Shown here one piece after another: positions 44,391 to 55,689 of a DNA stretch of 64,000 nucleotides. The DNA comes from Blepharisma japonicum. Its lineage: Eukaryota; Ciliophora; Heterotrichea; Heterotrichida; Blepharismidae. Location of the stretch: assembly GCA_949751835.1 (NCBI GenBank), contig CATKHK010000033.1, forward strand, positions 124,001 through 188,000, given 5' to 3'. Under the pieces are notes generated by a model. It worked only from the letters and a program-made list of their open reading frames with translations, ran no database searches and was not told the origin of the DNA. The position numbers were made by a program, and so were the translations under genes. The first letter of the stretch is position 1. Each line of letters begins with the position of its first letter.

Positions 44391-45344
44391 ATGAGAGAAG
44401 TAGCTCTTTTAGCTTTAATGAGAGGAGTTCCACATACAGCTAAAGTTTTAGGATTAGATGAAAGGCAAATCCAAGAATGAATGAAAGAGCTCAAATATGA
44501 TGACCCGTTTTTTGACTCTTTAAGAAGCCTGGTCTGGGAAAATATCAAGCAACATGGACTTGAAGAAACAGCAAAACAATGAAAAGTCTCAGTCCTTTCC
44601 CTTGAAAAGCTTAAAAGCTACTTTGAGTCTCACCCTAACCATAAACCAATTATCACTCCAGATTGTACCAAGCCTTATCATTTTAACACTGATGGTAGCG
44701 TACCAATCGAAATCCCTGAAACCCAAATTTCTTATAAGCCCAACTTAATCGAAAAAAATTCAGAAGAAAATAAAAATTTCTGATTTGACAAAGAAGACAT
44801 GGAGCTTGATGATCTTCCAGAATCCTCAACCTCTCAAAACAACACTATTAGTTTTGTAAACAGCAATAGTCATGGATTTATCAAAACAGAGGTAAATACC
44901 CATAATAGCTTACCAGAAATAAATGATATTTTTGAAGAATGATATGAAGAAGATGATTATGAGGTGTACATAGAAAAAATAAAAGTTTTAGAAGAAGAGG
45001 AAGAAGAAAAAACGGGAAAAAGCTCAGTCCCAGAAAATGAAGTTGTAGGAGCATTTGATTTTATTGGAGGAATCGCACAAGTTGCTCCGCCTGAAAAAGA
45101 TCATATTGATGCTGCTACAAAATTGATGATCGTGGGGGAAGCTTTGAAAGAAGGAGGTGGAAAATTTGCAGCGACTGCTAATAAGTATGGGATTAATAGA
45201 AAACAGCTGAGAAAGTGGGTGCTGAAATTCCAAACCAGTGGGAATGTATTCCCAACAACACTAACTGGAAAAGCGCCATCAGAAACTCTGCAGGCAGTGG
45301 CCAAAGAGTTTTTAGACTCAGAAGATGAATTGACTGTTTTATAA
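44391..45344 (+). CDS. Protein with three helix-turn-helix-like segments
   Basis: 317 residues read through five TGA=Trp codons. Three similar segments of the pattern x-A-x-x-x-G-(L/I)-x-x-x-x-(I/L)-x-x-W are seen: VPHTAKVLGLDERQIQEWMK at the start, LEETAKQWKVSVLSLEKLKS at about 60, and KFAATANKYGINRKQLRKWV near the C-terminus. Each looks like the HTH of transposase or Psq-type DNA-binding domains. Acidic linkers (EEEEEEKTG) separate them. It is probably a nuclear DNA-binding protein, perhaps derived from transposase HTH domains. No DDE catalytic part is present. Confidence 0.75.
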
Positions 45345-45418
45345 AATTAAGAGTTTATTTATAAATGACTTTCTTTAATTAAAAACTTTCTGTATGTAAA
45401 CCTAGAAATCATTAGAGG

Positions 45419-46141
45419 TTACAAGTCATTATTCCATTCAATTTCTTCGTATTCATAAATTTCGCAATTGTTCAGCCATCTGAAAGTAGACCCATTCTCA
45501 TTATGTTTCATTGTGAAAAATTTGAAAAAATTAGAATGTGAAACTAAGGCTACGTTACCGTTTAAAGTACTCTTTTTTCAAACTTCTTTGGATTCTTGTG
45601 CTCTCTTATACATGTGTTCCGCAGACTCAATTTTTTCTGGAATCATGGAAACCATTTCTTCTAAAAGCTTTCTAGGGATTTGATCAATTGGGAGTGTTTT
45701 AAGTTTATCTGTGTGTGCATTTATTACAAGATCAAATAAAAAATAGTGAATTGGCATTAAGCTTCAATCAAAATTTGGAAATTGAGGATAAGGAGATCCT
45801 TGCCAAACCGAAACATCGGGTACGTTTTTTAATTTTTCCGCTAAAAGAGGGTGAACGATAATAGTAGGATGATCCGGATGGTTCTCAAATAAAATTTGTG
45901 CAGTGCGGAGAGCTCGACGGAATGGAGAAACAAATACAATTTGCACTCGAAGGGCATGAACTTCTGGAATTGCATTAAGAGCTTGAAGTTCACCGTACGA
46001 GGAAAGCTCTGCATCCATATACTGGATATCTCACTTAAGTTCATGCATTTGCGATTTTTTATTTTGGTTTTCATATTCAAGTGCAGCTTGGTTATATGTG
46101 CTTTGTGCGTGGCGGATGCAATACAAATGCTTTCTCTCCAT
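45419..46141 (-). CDS. Histidine phosphatase (phosphoglycerate-mutase-like)
   Basis: 240 residues. The catalytic-His motif LYCIRHAQSTYNQ is at the N-terminus (His about residue 11), followed by VFVSPFRRALRTAQILFEN (second Arg) and the second His in LVSHSNFFKFF. This is the branch-1 histidine phosphatase pattern (RHG variant RHA), found in cofactor-dependent mutase relatives, fructose-bisphosphatases and Ser/Thr phosphatases. The substrate is not predictable. Three TGA=Trp codons occur. It converges with the HTH gene across 74 bp. Confidence 0.9.
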
Positions 46142-47052
46142 TTAATATGCTCTCTGTAGATTATTATTTAATTAAATCATTATAAAATTTCATCTGTTAT
46201 AATATTACTCTTGAAAAATCTGATATAAAGTTGAAAAATTTTATTTTTTCAGTTTATTTTAATAATTTAAAAATTAATTATATTTTGGATTTTTATTCCT
46301 CAATATAAAATCACGCTTTCATGCCTGATAAGTATGATATTTATGAATTTCTTTAGCTAAGCTTATTTCATTTATGTTGTTATAAAGTATGATGCCAATT
46401 TCAAGAATTCAAAAATTGATCTGGATTGCATTTCTCTTAATAATTATATACTAATAAGTATAATTTCAAAGCTTACTAAATGCAAACCAAAAAAAAGTGA
46501 TAGCAGAGTATTATTCTATCTCTAAATAACGCAGCATCTTATTTAGCACTTATATAATTTCTAAGGTGATTTTCCTTATATATCTCTATAGGCTATAGGA
46601 GAAGCAACAAGATAAAGAAATTTTTGCTAATCATAGCCATGAAGAAATATTGCATATATTTCTGCTTTTAATATTATATTTTGTAAGCAAAATAAAATGA
46701 ATGAAAAGTCACACAAAGTTATGCCAATTAAATAAATTGAGGATAAAGGAGAAATAAGAAACGAGTTCCATAGCTTAAAATTTTCTATTTAATAAAGAAG
46801 TATAAAATACATTTAATTGAAGAACTTAAAAAATAAAAAAATCATCAAAATAATAAAAATAAAAAGCATACTTGAAAACTTTTCAAGATCCAATTAGATT
46901 TTTAGTAGTTTATTTTGTAAGGTAGATCTGAATTAGGCTTATAATAGCATATAAATAAGCCATTTATAAATTTATCTTGCTTGAATTTGTAAGTGAAATA
47001 AAATATTTCCATTTTATTGGTAAAAAATATTTTTCCTCCTGTAATTAATAAA
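46142..47052. other. Long AT-rich intergenic region, nothing recognised
   Basis: About 910 bp without a supportable frame on either strand, between divergent genes. No RNA fold or repeat stands out by eye. Confidence 0.5.
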
Positions 47053-48174
47053 ATGTGAAAATTTATGCAAAGCTCATGCATCCCAGAATTCTTGATGCAA
47101 AGGGAAATTGAAGGCTACTCTCATATTCCATCCTTTTCCAGCATTGGAAAACGATCCTGAATCATGACTGTAATATTAATTTAGAATGCAATATCTAATC
47201 ATGACCAAAACGCATCCAAGCCGAACTCATCTATAGTTCTTCTCATTAGCAAAGCCAATCACCTTGTTACCATCGATAAGTATGGCCGATGCATATATCG
47301 ATCTCTTTTTCCATTTTCTAATCCGTTACAAATAACTAAATCTTTAGAAGTATGCGTTAAAGCTCAATTTTGGAATAATAATCTTATCATTCTTTTAAAG
47401 CAAAAAAACTCAGAATTAATGAAATTCTACTCTATTACTTTAAGCAGCCTGGAAGAAAATGCAATTTCCCGAAAGGAAATTTTATTCAATCAGAAAATAC
47501 TATTTAGTCAATTAGACAAAATAGACTATAAAAGAGGAACCTTTACTTATAATACCCGTGAAGAGCTTCAAGTGTGAGATATAGTCGAAGGGACTTTACT
47601 GAGAGCTTTTTCAAAGGTTGATGGATGACAACAGAAATATTCGAATGGCTACATTTTAAGACACAAAAATATTACCGGAGGAGTTCTAATGGAATTGCAC
47701 AAAATTAATGAAAATTTCCAAAGAAAATTACAAATTATGGGCTTGAAAGCGCCATTTGATGTTGAAGTTATAAATGAGTCAATTATTTGTTTTGTAGGTG
47801 GTTTAATTTTTGCAGTGAATTACTACACCTCACAGATGAAAATTCTCAACGAAGGAGCAATAAATAAGTGCTACGAACTAGAAAACGACAATATGATGGC
47901 CAATTTTTGAAATGGAAAAGTTTTGCTTTTGTCAAGTTTTGAAAAACTAATTGAGCTTAATAGCTTTCATTTATTGGTCTGTGATAATGAGCATCTTGCT
48001 ATTATTTTTGATAAAACAGCAAGCATCATTTATATAATTAATAAGAGTGACTGTATGTTGATAAGCGCAGTCAATATTCCAACAGAATTAAATTTAAGCA
48101 CTATTGGAATAAATGAAGACACGTACCAAATATTTTTGGGCACGAAGAGAGGCCAAATATGTATTTTGGATTAA
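47053..48174 (+). CDS. Beta-propeller-like protein, 368 aa (one 15-nt intron)
   Basis: ATG at 47053 (or 47065, four codons later) followed by a 15-nt intron at 47170-47184. The protein is built of repeated short beta-strand blocks, for example LVTIDKYGRCIYRSLF, LQVWDIVEGTLLRAF, IICFVGGLIFAVNYYTSQMK, LAIIFDKTASIIYIINKS and YQIFLGTKRGQICIL. These resemble WD40-type propeller blades, although WD dipeptides are rare (VWDI). No partner or role can be assigned. The C-terminus ends in a blade-like strand. Confidence 0.75.
47170..47184 (+). other. 15-nt intron
   Basis: GTAATATTAATTTAG, A at position 10, in-frame TAG at its end. Removal joins the ATG-led first exon (39 codons) to 330 codons of open frame. 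Confidence 0.85.
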
Positions 48175-48378
48175 ATTTCTTGAAAAAGAATTCTTAATTT
48201 AAGAAAATAGTTCAATAAATTATAAATGTCTCAAAAATAAAGAATAATTATTTCGATATTCTTAAATTTAATTTTAAGACATTATTATTAAAGTTATCAT
48301 TTTTTAAATTTTTATTGAAAACAGTTGATTATTTATATTTCATTCTTATCATTTATTTTACTAAAATACAAAATACAT

Positions 48379-49620
48379 ATGAATCACTCTAGAGCTAAAA
48401 GTACAAGTTGTCGAAGATCTTTCGACATTGATCCTACTTATCTCAAGCTTCAAATCGCTTTAAAAGAATGTGAAGAGTTAAAAGAGACTGTTACCTTTGT
48501 TGAATACTATTTAGCCAAATCTAAATCTGATTCAAGAAATCTCACAGTCTCTCTTCAGTCCTCAGAAGCATTTTCCAAAGAACTCAAAGAGAAACTTAAG
48601 TCCCAAATCCTCTTAAACACAAATTTAAACAGAGAAAACAGCTCGCTCCATTCTGAAATAGAAAAACTAAAAACTCAAATAATCCTTGAGAAACAAAATC
48701 TAAGTTCAAATTCAAATAAATGAGAAGTCGAAAAACAAGCATTAAATGAAAAAATCAGAAGCCTCCAAGAAAGCCTGACTATGGCTAGAGAAGAAATCGA
48801 TATGTACAGAAGGACAAAGTTTTTAAATAAAACCAAATTAATTACGTTAATGGAAAAAGTAACTGGTGATTGAACAATTATGCCAGTTGCTGAAATAGAA
48901 GACACAGAAAGAAATTGCAACTCTTCAATAGAGTTTTGTTCAAAGGTACCAAAGCTTAAAAAGGAAATAACTCGCTTAGCGAATGATAACAATAAATTAG
49001 CAAAAATAATCCAAAAGTCCCCAGGGCTTGAATATTTTGCTGAGCTTCAAATTGATTCAGGAAATGTGACATATAACAATGAAAAAGTCAAATGCAGGAA
49101 AAAGAGCTGTGGTGCTAATTCAGGGGTTTTTGTAGGAGAAGATTGGATTCCCCTTCCAGTTTATAATGCGGTTCGAGATTTTAATTCAGCCTATGATGAC
49201 CCAGTACTGAATGCGGCTCTGAATCAGCTTTTGGTAAAGCTTAATTTAATCTGGCAAAAAAGGGAAACGATAAAAGTAGAAAGAGAAAAAGAAAAAGCAA
49301 CAAAATTCATCAAAAAAATGAAAAGCAAAACTATTTCACTGAGCCAAACTCCTAGCTCTTTAAGAAAAACCCTAAAACCAACAAATAAAAAATGCTCCTT
49401 TTGTCAAAATAATGACACATATATGGATAAATCAGAAATTTCCAGGAAAATAAAAGAGAAATATGAAGATATATCAAAAGCATTGGAAGTGATGATAAAA
49501 GAGTATTTTGATATTAAAGATAGAAGCCCCACATCTGCAAGAAGGGACGAAGAATGTTTGATAGTTTCAATTTTAGGTGTCTTAGGAGAGTTCACTGATA
49601 ATTTAATATCTATACTTTAA
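48379..49620 (+). CDS. Coiled-coil protein, 413 aa
   Basis: ATG at 48379. A long N-terminal coiled coil (about 25-165: LQIALKECEELKETV, LKEKLKSQILLNTNLNREN) precedes a compact middle with KCRKKSCGANSGVFVGEDW and a C-terminal helical region containing a CSFC pair. TGA=Trp codons at about 48721 and 48871 keep the frame open. It may be a cytoskeletal or basal-body component; that is a guess from composition. It ends 8 bp from the convergent SDR stop. Confidence 0.82.
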
Positions 49621-49628
49621 ATCAATTA

Positions 49629-50390
49629 TTATAAGTTAGGTAAAACAACTCCCCCATCAATTCTTAAAGTTTGCCCTGTGATATATTGGTTTTCAATAAT
49701 GAATTTCGCTGCAAGTGCAAATTCTGAGGCTTCTCCAAAGCGCCTTAAAGAAATTGCCTTTAATAGTTTTTCTGATACTTGTGGAGCTATCAAGCTTCCC
49801 ATTTTGGTTTCAAAAGGACCTGGTGCAAGAGCAGCAACCCTTATTTTATAATAAGCAAGATCTCTTGCAAGAGGAAGGGTCATTCCAATAACTGCTCCTT
49901 TACTGCTAGCATAAGCTACAGTGCCTTGCTGACCTTCAAATCCAGCAACACTTGCAACGTTCACTATGACTCCTCTGTCTTTTCCAAACATAGGTTGTGA
50001 AATCATTTGTTTTGCGATTAAACGAGTTACATTGAAAGTCCCAATAACGTTGATCCTGAATACTTCCTCAAAAGAATCTAAAGGATGGGCTTCTCCTCTA
50101 TATAGAGTTCAAGCAGCTAAAGGAACCCCAGCACAGTTAACAAGAACGTTGATTTGGCTGAATTTAGAAAGAGTTTCTTTGATAGCGTCTTCAATGCTTT
50201 GAGTGTCTCCGATATTTACTTTGCAAAAAAGTGAATTAGGTGATAGCTCTGATTCTAGAGATTTGCCTTCTTGCTCGTTCGTGTCCCAGATAGCAACTTT
50301 TGCGCCACTTTGTGAGAGGAGTCGTGCTGTAGCAGCACCAAGCCCAGAAGCTCCACCTGTAATGACACAAACTGAGTTCACCAACCTCAT
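49629..50390 (-). CDS. Short-chain dehydrogenase (HSD17B10-like)
   Basis: 253 residues. The NAD-binding motif TGGASGLGAATARLL is at the N-terminus, then NVLVNCAGV, the Ser of NVASVAGFEGQ, and the catalytic YASSK. PGPFETKM and the end GQTLRIDGGV are typical. The overall match is to type-2 3-hydroxyacyl-CoA dehydrogenase (HSD17B10), a mitochondrial enzyme of branched-chain fatty acid and isoleucine degradation that starts similarly (GLVAVITGGASGLG). There is no evident presequence. Confidence 0.93.
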
Positions 50391-50732
50391 TTTTATTTAA
50401 TCCAACTCATTTACAATTTGCAATGAAAGGCACAAATAATGAGGGCTAACTATTATATCGATATTTTTATTGGCTTTAGCTTTGCAATTTATTTATTTAT
50501 TATATTTCCTCAGTAAACTATCAATGTTAATTGGATCATTACTGATCAAATGCACAATATATATTCGAACATTTTAGCATTAATATTTGCCTTTAAAATA
50601 TTGTAAAGCCTTTAATAAAAATAATACATTTTGAAGAAGATTAGGCATAAATACTATTTAAAAGAATAGTTTTTATAATAATGATTTTTTTATCTCTCTA
50701 TTAACATCCCTAGTTGATTTGACCTTTCAAGA
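50391..50732. other. Intergenic region, nothing recognised
   Basis: AT-rich spacer between two minus-strand genes. Confidence 0.5.
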
Positions 50733-51197
50733 TTATGATGCATACAAATTTGTCCATTCTGAAGCAATTTTATTGAATTGGGTTATGTCATTTTTATATA
50801 ATTTTCCAGCATCAGGTTCTGAGCAATTCTTAATATCAGGAGTCTCTAGTAGCTTGTGAATTGAATCCAATATGCTATTTAAAGAATTTATTGGGTTATA
50901 ATTTGTCATTAAACTCATAAAGCACATCATCCCTCCTGCTGCTCTTATGTTTGGATGATAAATTTTTGTCAGAAATTTAATATCTGGCGACTGAAAAGGA
51001 TAATTCGAAGGAAGTGAAATTTTTATATAAAATATCCCTCCCTGATAAGGAGAATTATCAGGGCCAACTATTGCTCCAGTTCAGTGGTAAATATCTTGAG
51101 AGTTTGAAGGCCATGCCGAATGGCATGCTGCTGAGCTATTTTGTATGGTTTGCAATTCTTTTGTGATCCTAGTCTTTTTGTGGTCTCTACACCTCAT
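50733..51197 (-). CDS. Diverged ubiquitin-conjugating E2-like protein
   Basis: 154 residues with the full UBC fold: TKELQTIQNSSAACHSAWPS, IYHWTGAIVGPDNSPYQGGIFY, YPFQSPDIKFLTKIYHPNI, then the active-site region RAAGGMMCFMSL. The HPN tripeptide and a Cys are present, but the Cys is shifted by one residue, and the WSPALTI segment is replaced by YNPINSL. The C-terminus (KLYKNDITQFNKIASEWT) parallels that of the next gene. It looks like a paralogue of the adjacent UBE2D-like E2 that has drifted; it may be inactive or specialised. Confidence 0.85.
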
Positions 51198-51780
51198 TTT
51201 ATTAACAAAGACAATGAAACTTTTGTTAATGTATCTACAATTTTTTTAAATATTATTTTTCACAATAAAATGTCTTAGAACTCTTTACTTATTCAGACAT
51301 TTTTTAGGTAGCTTTTAAGTGAATCTCCTTTATTCCCTATCTATATTCTAGATAATTATAACGCATTTGAAGCCTATTCAAATATTTTAATTACTTACTT
51401 ACTCCATATTTATATTTTAGCCTTCTTTTATATTGGCTAGAAACCAATCTCAGCTCGCCTAAGACCTAGTCAAGATTTTCTAAAGTGAAAAGCAAAGTAA
51501 ATTAATTATACGGCTTTCTCTAATTATTTACCATTTTCTCAAGAAGCGCACATGCCATTTCGATAATTTTTTAATATCAGATATTACCAAAATTTATGAA
51601 ATTAATAGTTAAATAATATGTTCATTAAAAAGAACTAAAAGTGCATTTATGAAGTTCAACTGACACTATTTCAATAATTTAAACGCTTAAAATAACTTAA
51701 AAATGATTATATTCCATCTTGTAGAATCCTTATTGCCTTAATGCTTAATATTTTAAAACGATTCATAAACAATAAATTAC
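51198..51780. other. Spacer between the two E2 genes, nothing recognised
   Basis: About 580 bp, AT-rich, no gene seen. If the E2 pair is a tandem duplication, this would be its decayed junction. Confidence 0.5.
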
Positions 51781-52587
<807 letters not shown>

Positions 52588-52812
52588 TTATCTTAATTGT
52601 AAAACCATATGAATTACTGCTCCAGCAGTCAAATTGTAGTCACTTAGCCTACTTTCATCATTCAATTGTCGTCCTCCAAAAATTAAGCGGATTTGTTCCA
52701 CGCTGATTCCTTCCTTCTCTTGCAAGGCTTGCTTCACTTGAATTACAGTGTTATCGAGCTCAAAGTTCATGGGTTGCTTCTTTCCTGTTAACGTTTTGAT
52801 AATGATTTGCAT
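52588..52812 (-). CDS. Ubiquitin-like protein without C-terminal GlyGly
   Basis: 74 residues, ATG at 52812. MQIIIKTLTGKKQPMNFELD, VKQALQEKEGISVEQIRLIF, GGRQLNDESRLSDYNL and VIHMVLQLR reproduce the whole ubiquitin fold (MQIFVKTLTGK...HLVLRLR). The chain ends at LQLR followed directly by TAA, so the GlyGly used for conjugation is missing. No downstream intron could restore it. It could be a non-conjugated Ubl acting by binding, or a protein needing a different maturation. Internal lysines are largely shifted compared with ubiquitin. Confidence 0.9.
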   Translation of the reverse strand: MQIIIKTLTGKKQPMNFELDNTVIQVKQALQEKEGISVEQIRLIFGGRQLNDESRLSDYNLTAGAVIHMVLQLR

Positions 52813-52925
52813 GTTATTATTACAATAATAAAAAGAAGACCTCAATATCTTTTAAATAAATAATGGAATACTAAAAATGTTGCGATATAATTTAATTCGA
52901 TAATAATTGAAATGATTTAATTTTA

Positions 52926-53786
52926 TTAGTTATGACTTTCATGCTTTTTCTTTTTCCTTTCTTCATCAGAGCTTGAGGAAGATGAAGATTTCTTATGTTT
53001 CTTTTCATGATGCTCCTCTTCTTCTTTTTTCTCCTCAACTTCCACTTTATCTTTGATTGGTTCAGCCTTTTTCTGGCTTAAAAGTCCCGCGAATTTTGAA
53101 CTTGTAGATGCTGATGGCTTTTGCTTTAAAACAAAGCTTCTAATTCCTGTCGGTGTCAAAAGTTTAGCTGTTTCTGGATCTTCAAAAGTCTTTAAAAAAT
53201 TTGCTAATGAAACATTTTCATCAGAAGTCTTTGTAAGTCCAATGAATCTATTCGCTAAAGGTACTTTTGCTTTATCTTTTAATTGAATCAAAGATAAAGC
53301 ATATTTCTTTATATCATCTTCAGTCATCTGAAATTGCGGACTTTCATTGAACAAACGGGGAAGTCGATTCACAGAAATTTCGATCATTTCTTCAACTAGT
53401 CCAAATATTTCCAATTTTGCGATGGCTTTGGCGTTTATATTATCACGGGTTTCAAATAAAAGCTGCGCCTTTTCTTTAGAATTAGATTGGCTTAGCATAA
53501 TTCCAAGAACTAATAAGTGACGCATATGAAATTTACCTTCAGGGCCTTTGAAAAGATTGAAGAATTCAACGACCTTTTTATTTTGAGTAGTGTAGTCAGC
53601 TTTGAGATTTAATGTTAAGATGATATCTCGCCATTGCTCAGCATTAATTTCATTGTTTGAAGAGTATTTCCTATGGCAATAATCTACCATGCGACTACTG
53701 CATCTATTATATTGAAGGATGCTTTCTGCATTAACAAGGCATTGCTCTTCTGGTGTAAGTTCTGATCGACTGTCAGCGCAGCCCAT
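52926..53786 (-). CDS. Predicted myristoylated protein, 286 aa
   Basis: Starts MGCADSRSEL, a good N-myristoylation plus palmitoylation signal. The central part (about 40-200) is helical with acidic loops, suggesting a diverged EF-hand-like or helical bundle (INAEQWRDIILTLNLKADY, GKFHMRHLLVLGIMLSQ). The last 60 residues are a Glu/Lys/His/Ser low-complexity tail. No family is recognised with confidence. It is probably a membrane-attached regulatory protein. Confidence 0.82.
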   Translation of the reverse strand: MGCADSRSELTPEEQCLVNAESILQYNRCSSRMVDYCHRKYSSNNEINAEQWRDIILTLNLKADYTTQNKKVVEFFNLFKGPEGKFHMRHLLVLGIMLSQSNSKEKAQLLFETRDNINAKAIAKLEIFGLVEEMIEISVNRLPRLFNESPQFQMTEDDIKKYALSLIQLKDKAKVPLANRFIGLTKTSDENVSLANFLKTFEDPETAKLLTPTGIRSFVLKQKPSASTSSKFAGLLSQKKAEPIKDKVEVEEKKEEEEHHEKKHKKSSSSSSSDEERKKKKHESHN

Positions 53787-54093
53787 ATTTATGGAAAACG
53801 ACTACTAATGGAATAATTGATGAGCTAATGGCAGTTTTTAGCCAACAGCTGTGATATAGAGTACTTAAAAGTCAAAAATTGATATATTGCAAAGCATACC
53901 TAACAAACACTTGGTAATTAATTAAAGTTTTAAAATTATTGGTAAATGAGCATTTAACTTAATGGCCTTAAAAAAATGTAAAAATTTGCTTTTAATTAGG
54001 CTAATTTATTATACCTTATTAATTGTCTGATAAATAAAATTGCACTATTTCTATCTTTCTTCAAAGACTTACTAATTAATTATGATAAATAAT
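53787..54093. other. Intergenic region, nothing recognised
   Basis: AT-rich spacer. Confidence 0.5.
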
Positions 54094-54456
54094 TTATGAG
54101 AGTTTAACAGAAAGCCAAACCTTTAAAGGGAGTAATATTGGTGCAAGCGCAAAATTGAATGGAATAAGCTCTAAGATGGAAATTGCTAATCTTCCTCTTT
54201 CTTGTGGATTTAAACTTTTAGGATATCTCATGTTGCTTGCTCTTTTTTCCAAAGCGCTGTATCCATTTTTTAGGAATGCTATTGGGAGTGCGGCAACCAG
54301 CCTTTTTGTTGGGGAAAATGCATAGATAAGATACCACAGGCCTAGCATCGAGGTTGCACTTATGCCAAGCATATTTCGTGCAGATTTAGTGATTTTTTCT
54401 TTTGGAACATGTCTTTGTTCAAGCATCTGCTCAAAGCGATGATACATACCAGACAT
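54094..54456 (-). CDS. Small membrane protein, 120 aa
   Basis: An ATG-to-TAA frame (MSGMYHRFEQMLEQRHVPKE...) with two or three hydrophobic segments: ISATSMLGLWYLIYAF, LVAALPIAFLKNGYSAL and a C-terminal FNFALAPILLPLKVWL. The N-terminus is basic and amphipathic. It could be an organelle inner-membrane protein. The family is not recognised. Confidence 0.72.
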   Translation of the reverse strand: MSGMYHRFEQMLEQRHVPKEKITKSARNMLGISATSMLGLWYLIYAFSPTKRLVAALPIAFLKNGYSALEKRASNMRYPKSLNPQERGRLAISILELIPFNFALAPILLPLKVWLSVKLS

Positions 54457-55044
54457 CTTTAAATATTTAATGGTCAGCCATTTAATTTATTCTTAAACAA
54501 ATAGCAGTAATATAGGGGTGTTAAACTTCTTAGAGCTAAAGCCACATTGAAAATCAGCAACTAGTTTTAAATTTGTAAAAAAAGAGAGCTATGCTGTTGC
54601 TAATCGGAAGAAAAACCCAGCGATGTAGCTTCATTTTTTAACAATTATTTCAGCAATCTTTTCTACCGAATCAATATTGTCAAAATAGCATTTATCATTT
54701 AATTAAGTCAGTTGATTCATTAGATTATATATAATTTTTTATTTGCATTTATAAATAATAAGACATCTTTTATATTGAATTCAGAATCTTTTAAAAACTA
54801 ATGGTACAAAAATAAATCCTGCATAAGCAGCAAACCTCCATGCTTAAAAATTTGATAAAAAATATAATCAACAAGCATTAAAGGCTTTTACCCACAAATG
54901 ATTAAAACAAAAGAAAGACCAGAAAAATAGGTCATGCATTAGCAAATAAATAAATTATTTTTGGAATTTACAAAAATCTAAATTCTCATTGAATAAAAAG
55001 ACTCATCACCTTTTTTAAAGTATCTCAGGTTTGATCACAAATAA
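54457..55044. other. Divergent intergenic region, nothing recognised
   Basis: About 590 bp of AT-rich spacer between the small membrane protein and Rab21. Confidence 0.5.
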
Positions 55045-55665
55045 ATGGAGCCTTCGCAGGAATTTAAAATAGTCACTCTTGGGGAAGGAAGGGTTGGTAA
55101 AACCTCTCTCACTCTCAAGGCTGCCCGTGGACAGTTTCACGAAGATGAAAGATCTACAGTCAATGCAAACTTTCTTCAAAAAGACATCAATTTGCAAGGC
55201 ACCTCGGTCAGACTTCATTTATGGGACACAGCAGGCCAAGAACGTTTTCGCGCCTTAGCGCCGAATTATTATAGAGGTGCCAAAGGAGCAATAGTTGTTT
55301 ACGACATCACTGACAAATCTTCTTTTGACCGTGTAGTTTCATGGGTGAAAGAACTCTCCATGCAGGCTGATAAAGATATCTGTATAGTCATAGCTGGCAA
55401 TAAATGTGATAAAGAAAAAGAACGGCAAATATCCAAAGCAGAAGCCATGGAATATGCCAGGAGAGTCGGCGTTTTGCATTTTGATACGAGTGCAAAAACT
55501 GGCTTAGGGGTTGAAGAAATATTCCAAGAACTCGCAAAACTTGTTTATCAGGCGCAGAGCCAAAAAACACAAATTCCTGGGGTAGGAGGACATAAAAGTA
55601 GAAAGGGGAAGAAAATAATTATTCAGAAAGAAAATCAGACTGAGAAGAAGAAAGACTGCTGCTAA
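55045..55665 (+). CDS. Rab21-like GTPase
   Basis: 206 residues. The P-loop [63 protein letters not shown] and TSAKTGLGVEEIF match Rab21 (human [41 protein letters not shown]). The end is KKKDCC for double geranylgeranylation. Rab21 acts in early endocytosis and phagosome dynamics. It uses TGG, not TGA, for its WDTAGQ Trp. Confidence 0.93.
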   Translation: MEPSQEFKIVTLGEGRVGKTSLTLKAARGQFHEDERSTVNANFLQKDINLQGTSVRLHLWDTAGQERFRALAPNYYRGAKGAIVVYDITDKSSFDRVVSWVKELSMQADKDICIVIAGNKCDKEKERQISKAEAMEYARRVGVLHFDTSAKTGLGVEEIFQELAKLVYQAQSQKTQIPGVGGHKSRKGKKIIIQKENQTEKKKDCC

Positions 55666-55689
55666 TTAAGGTTATTTGTATAACATAAT

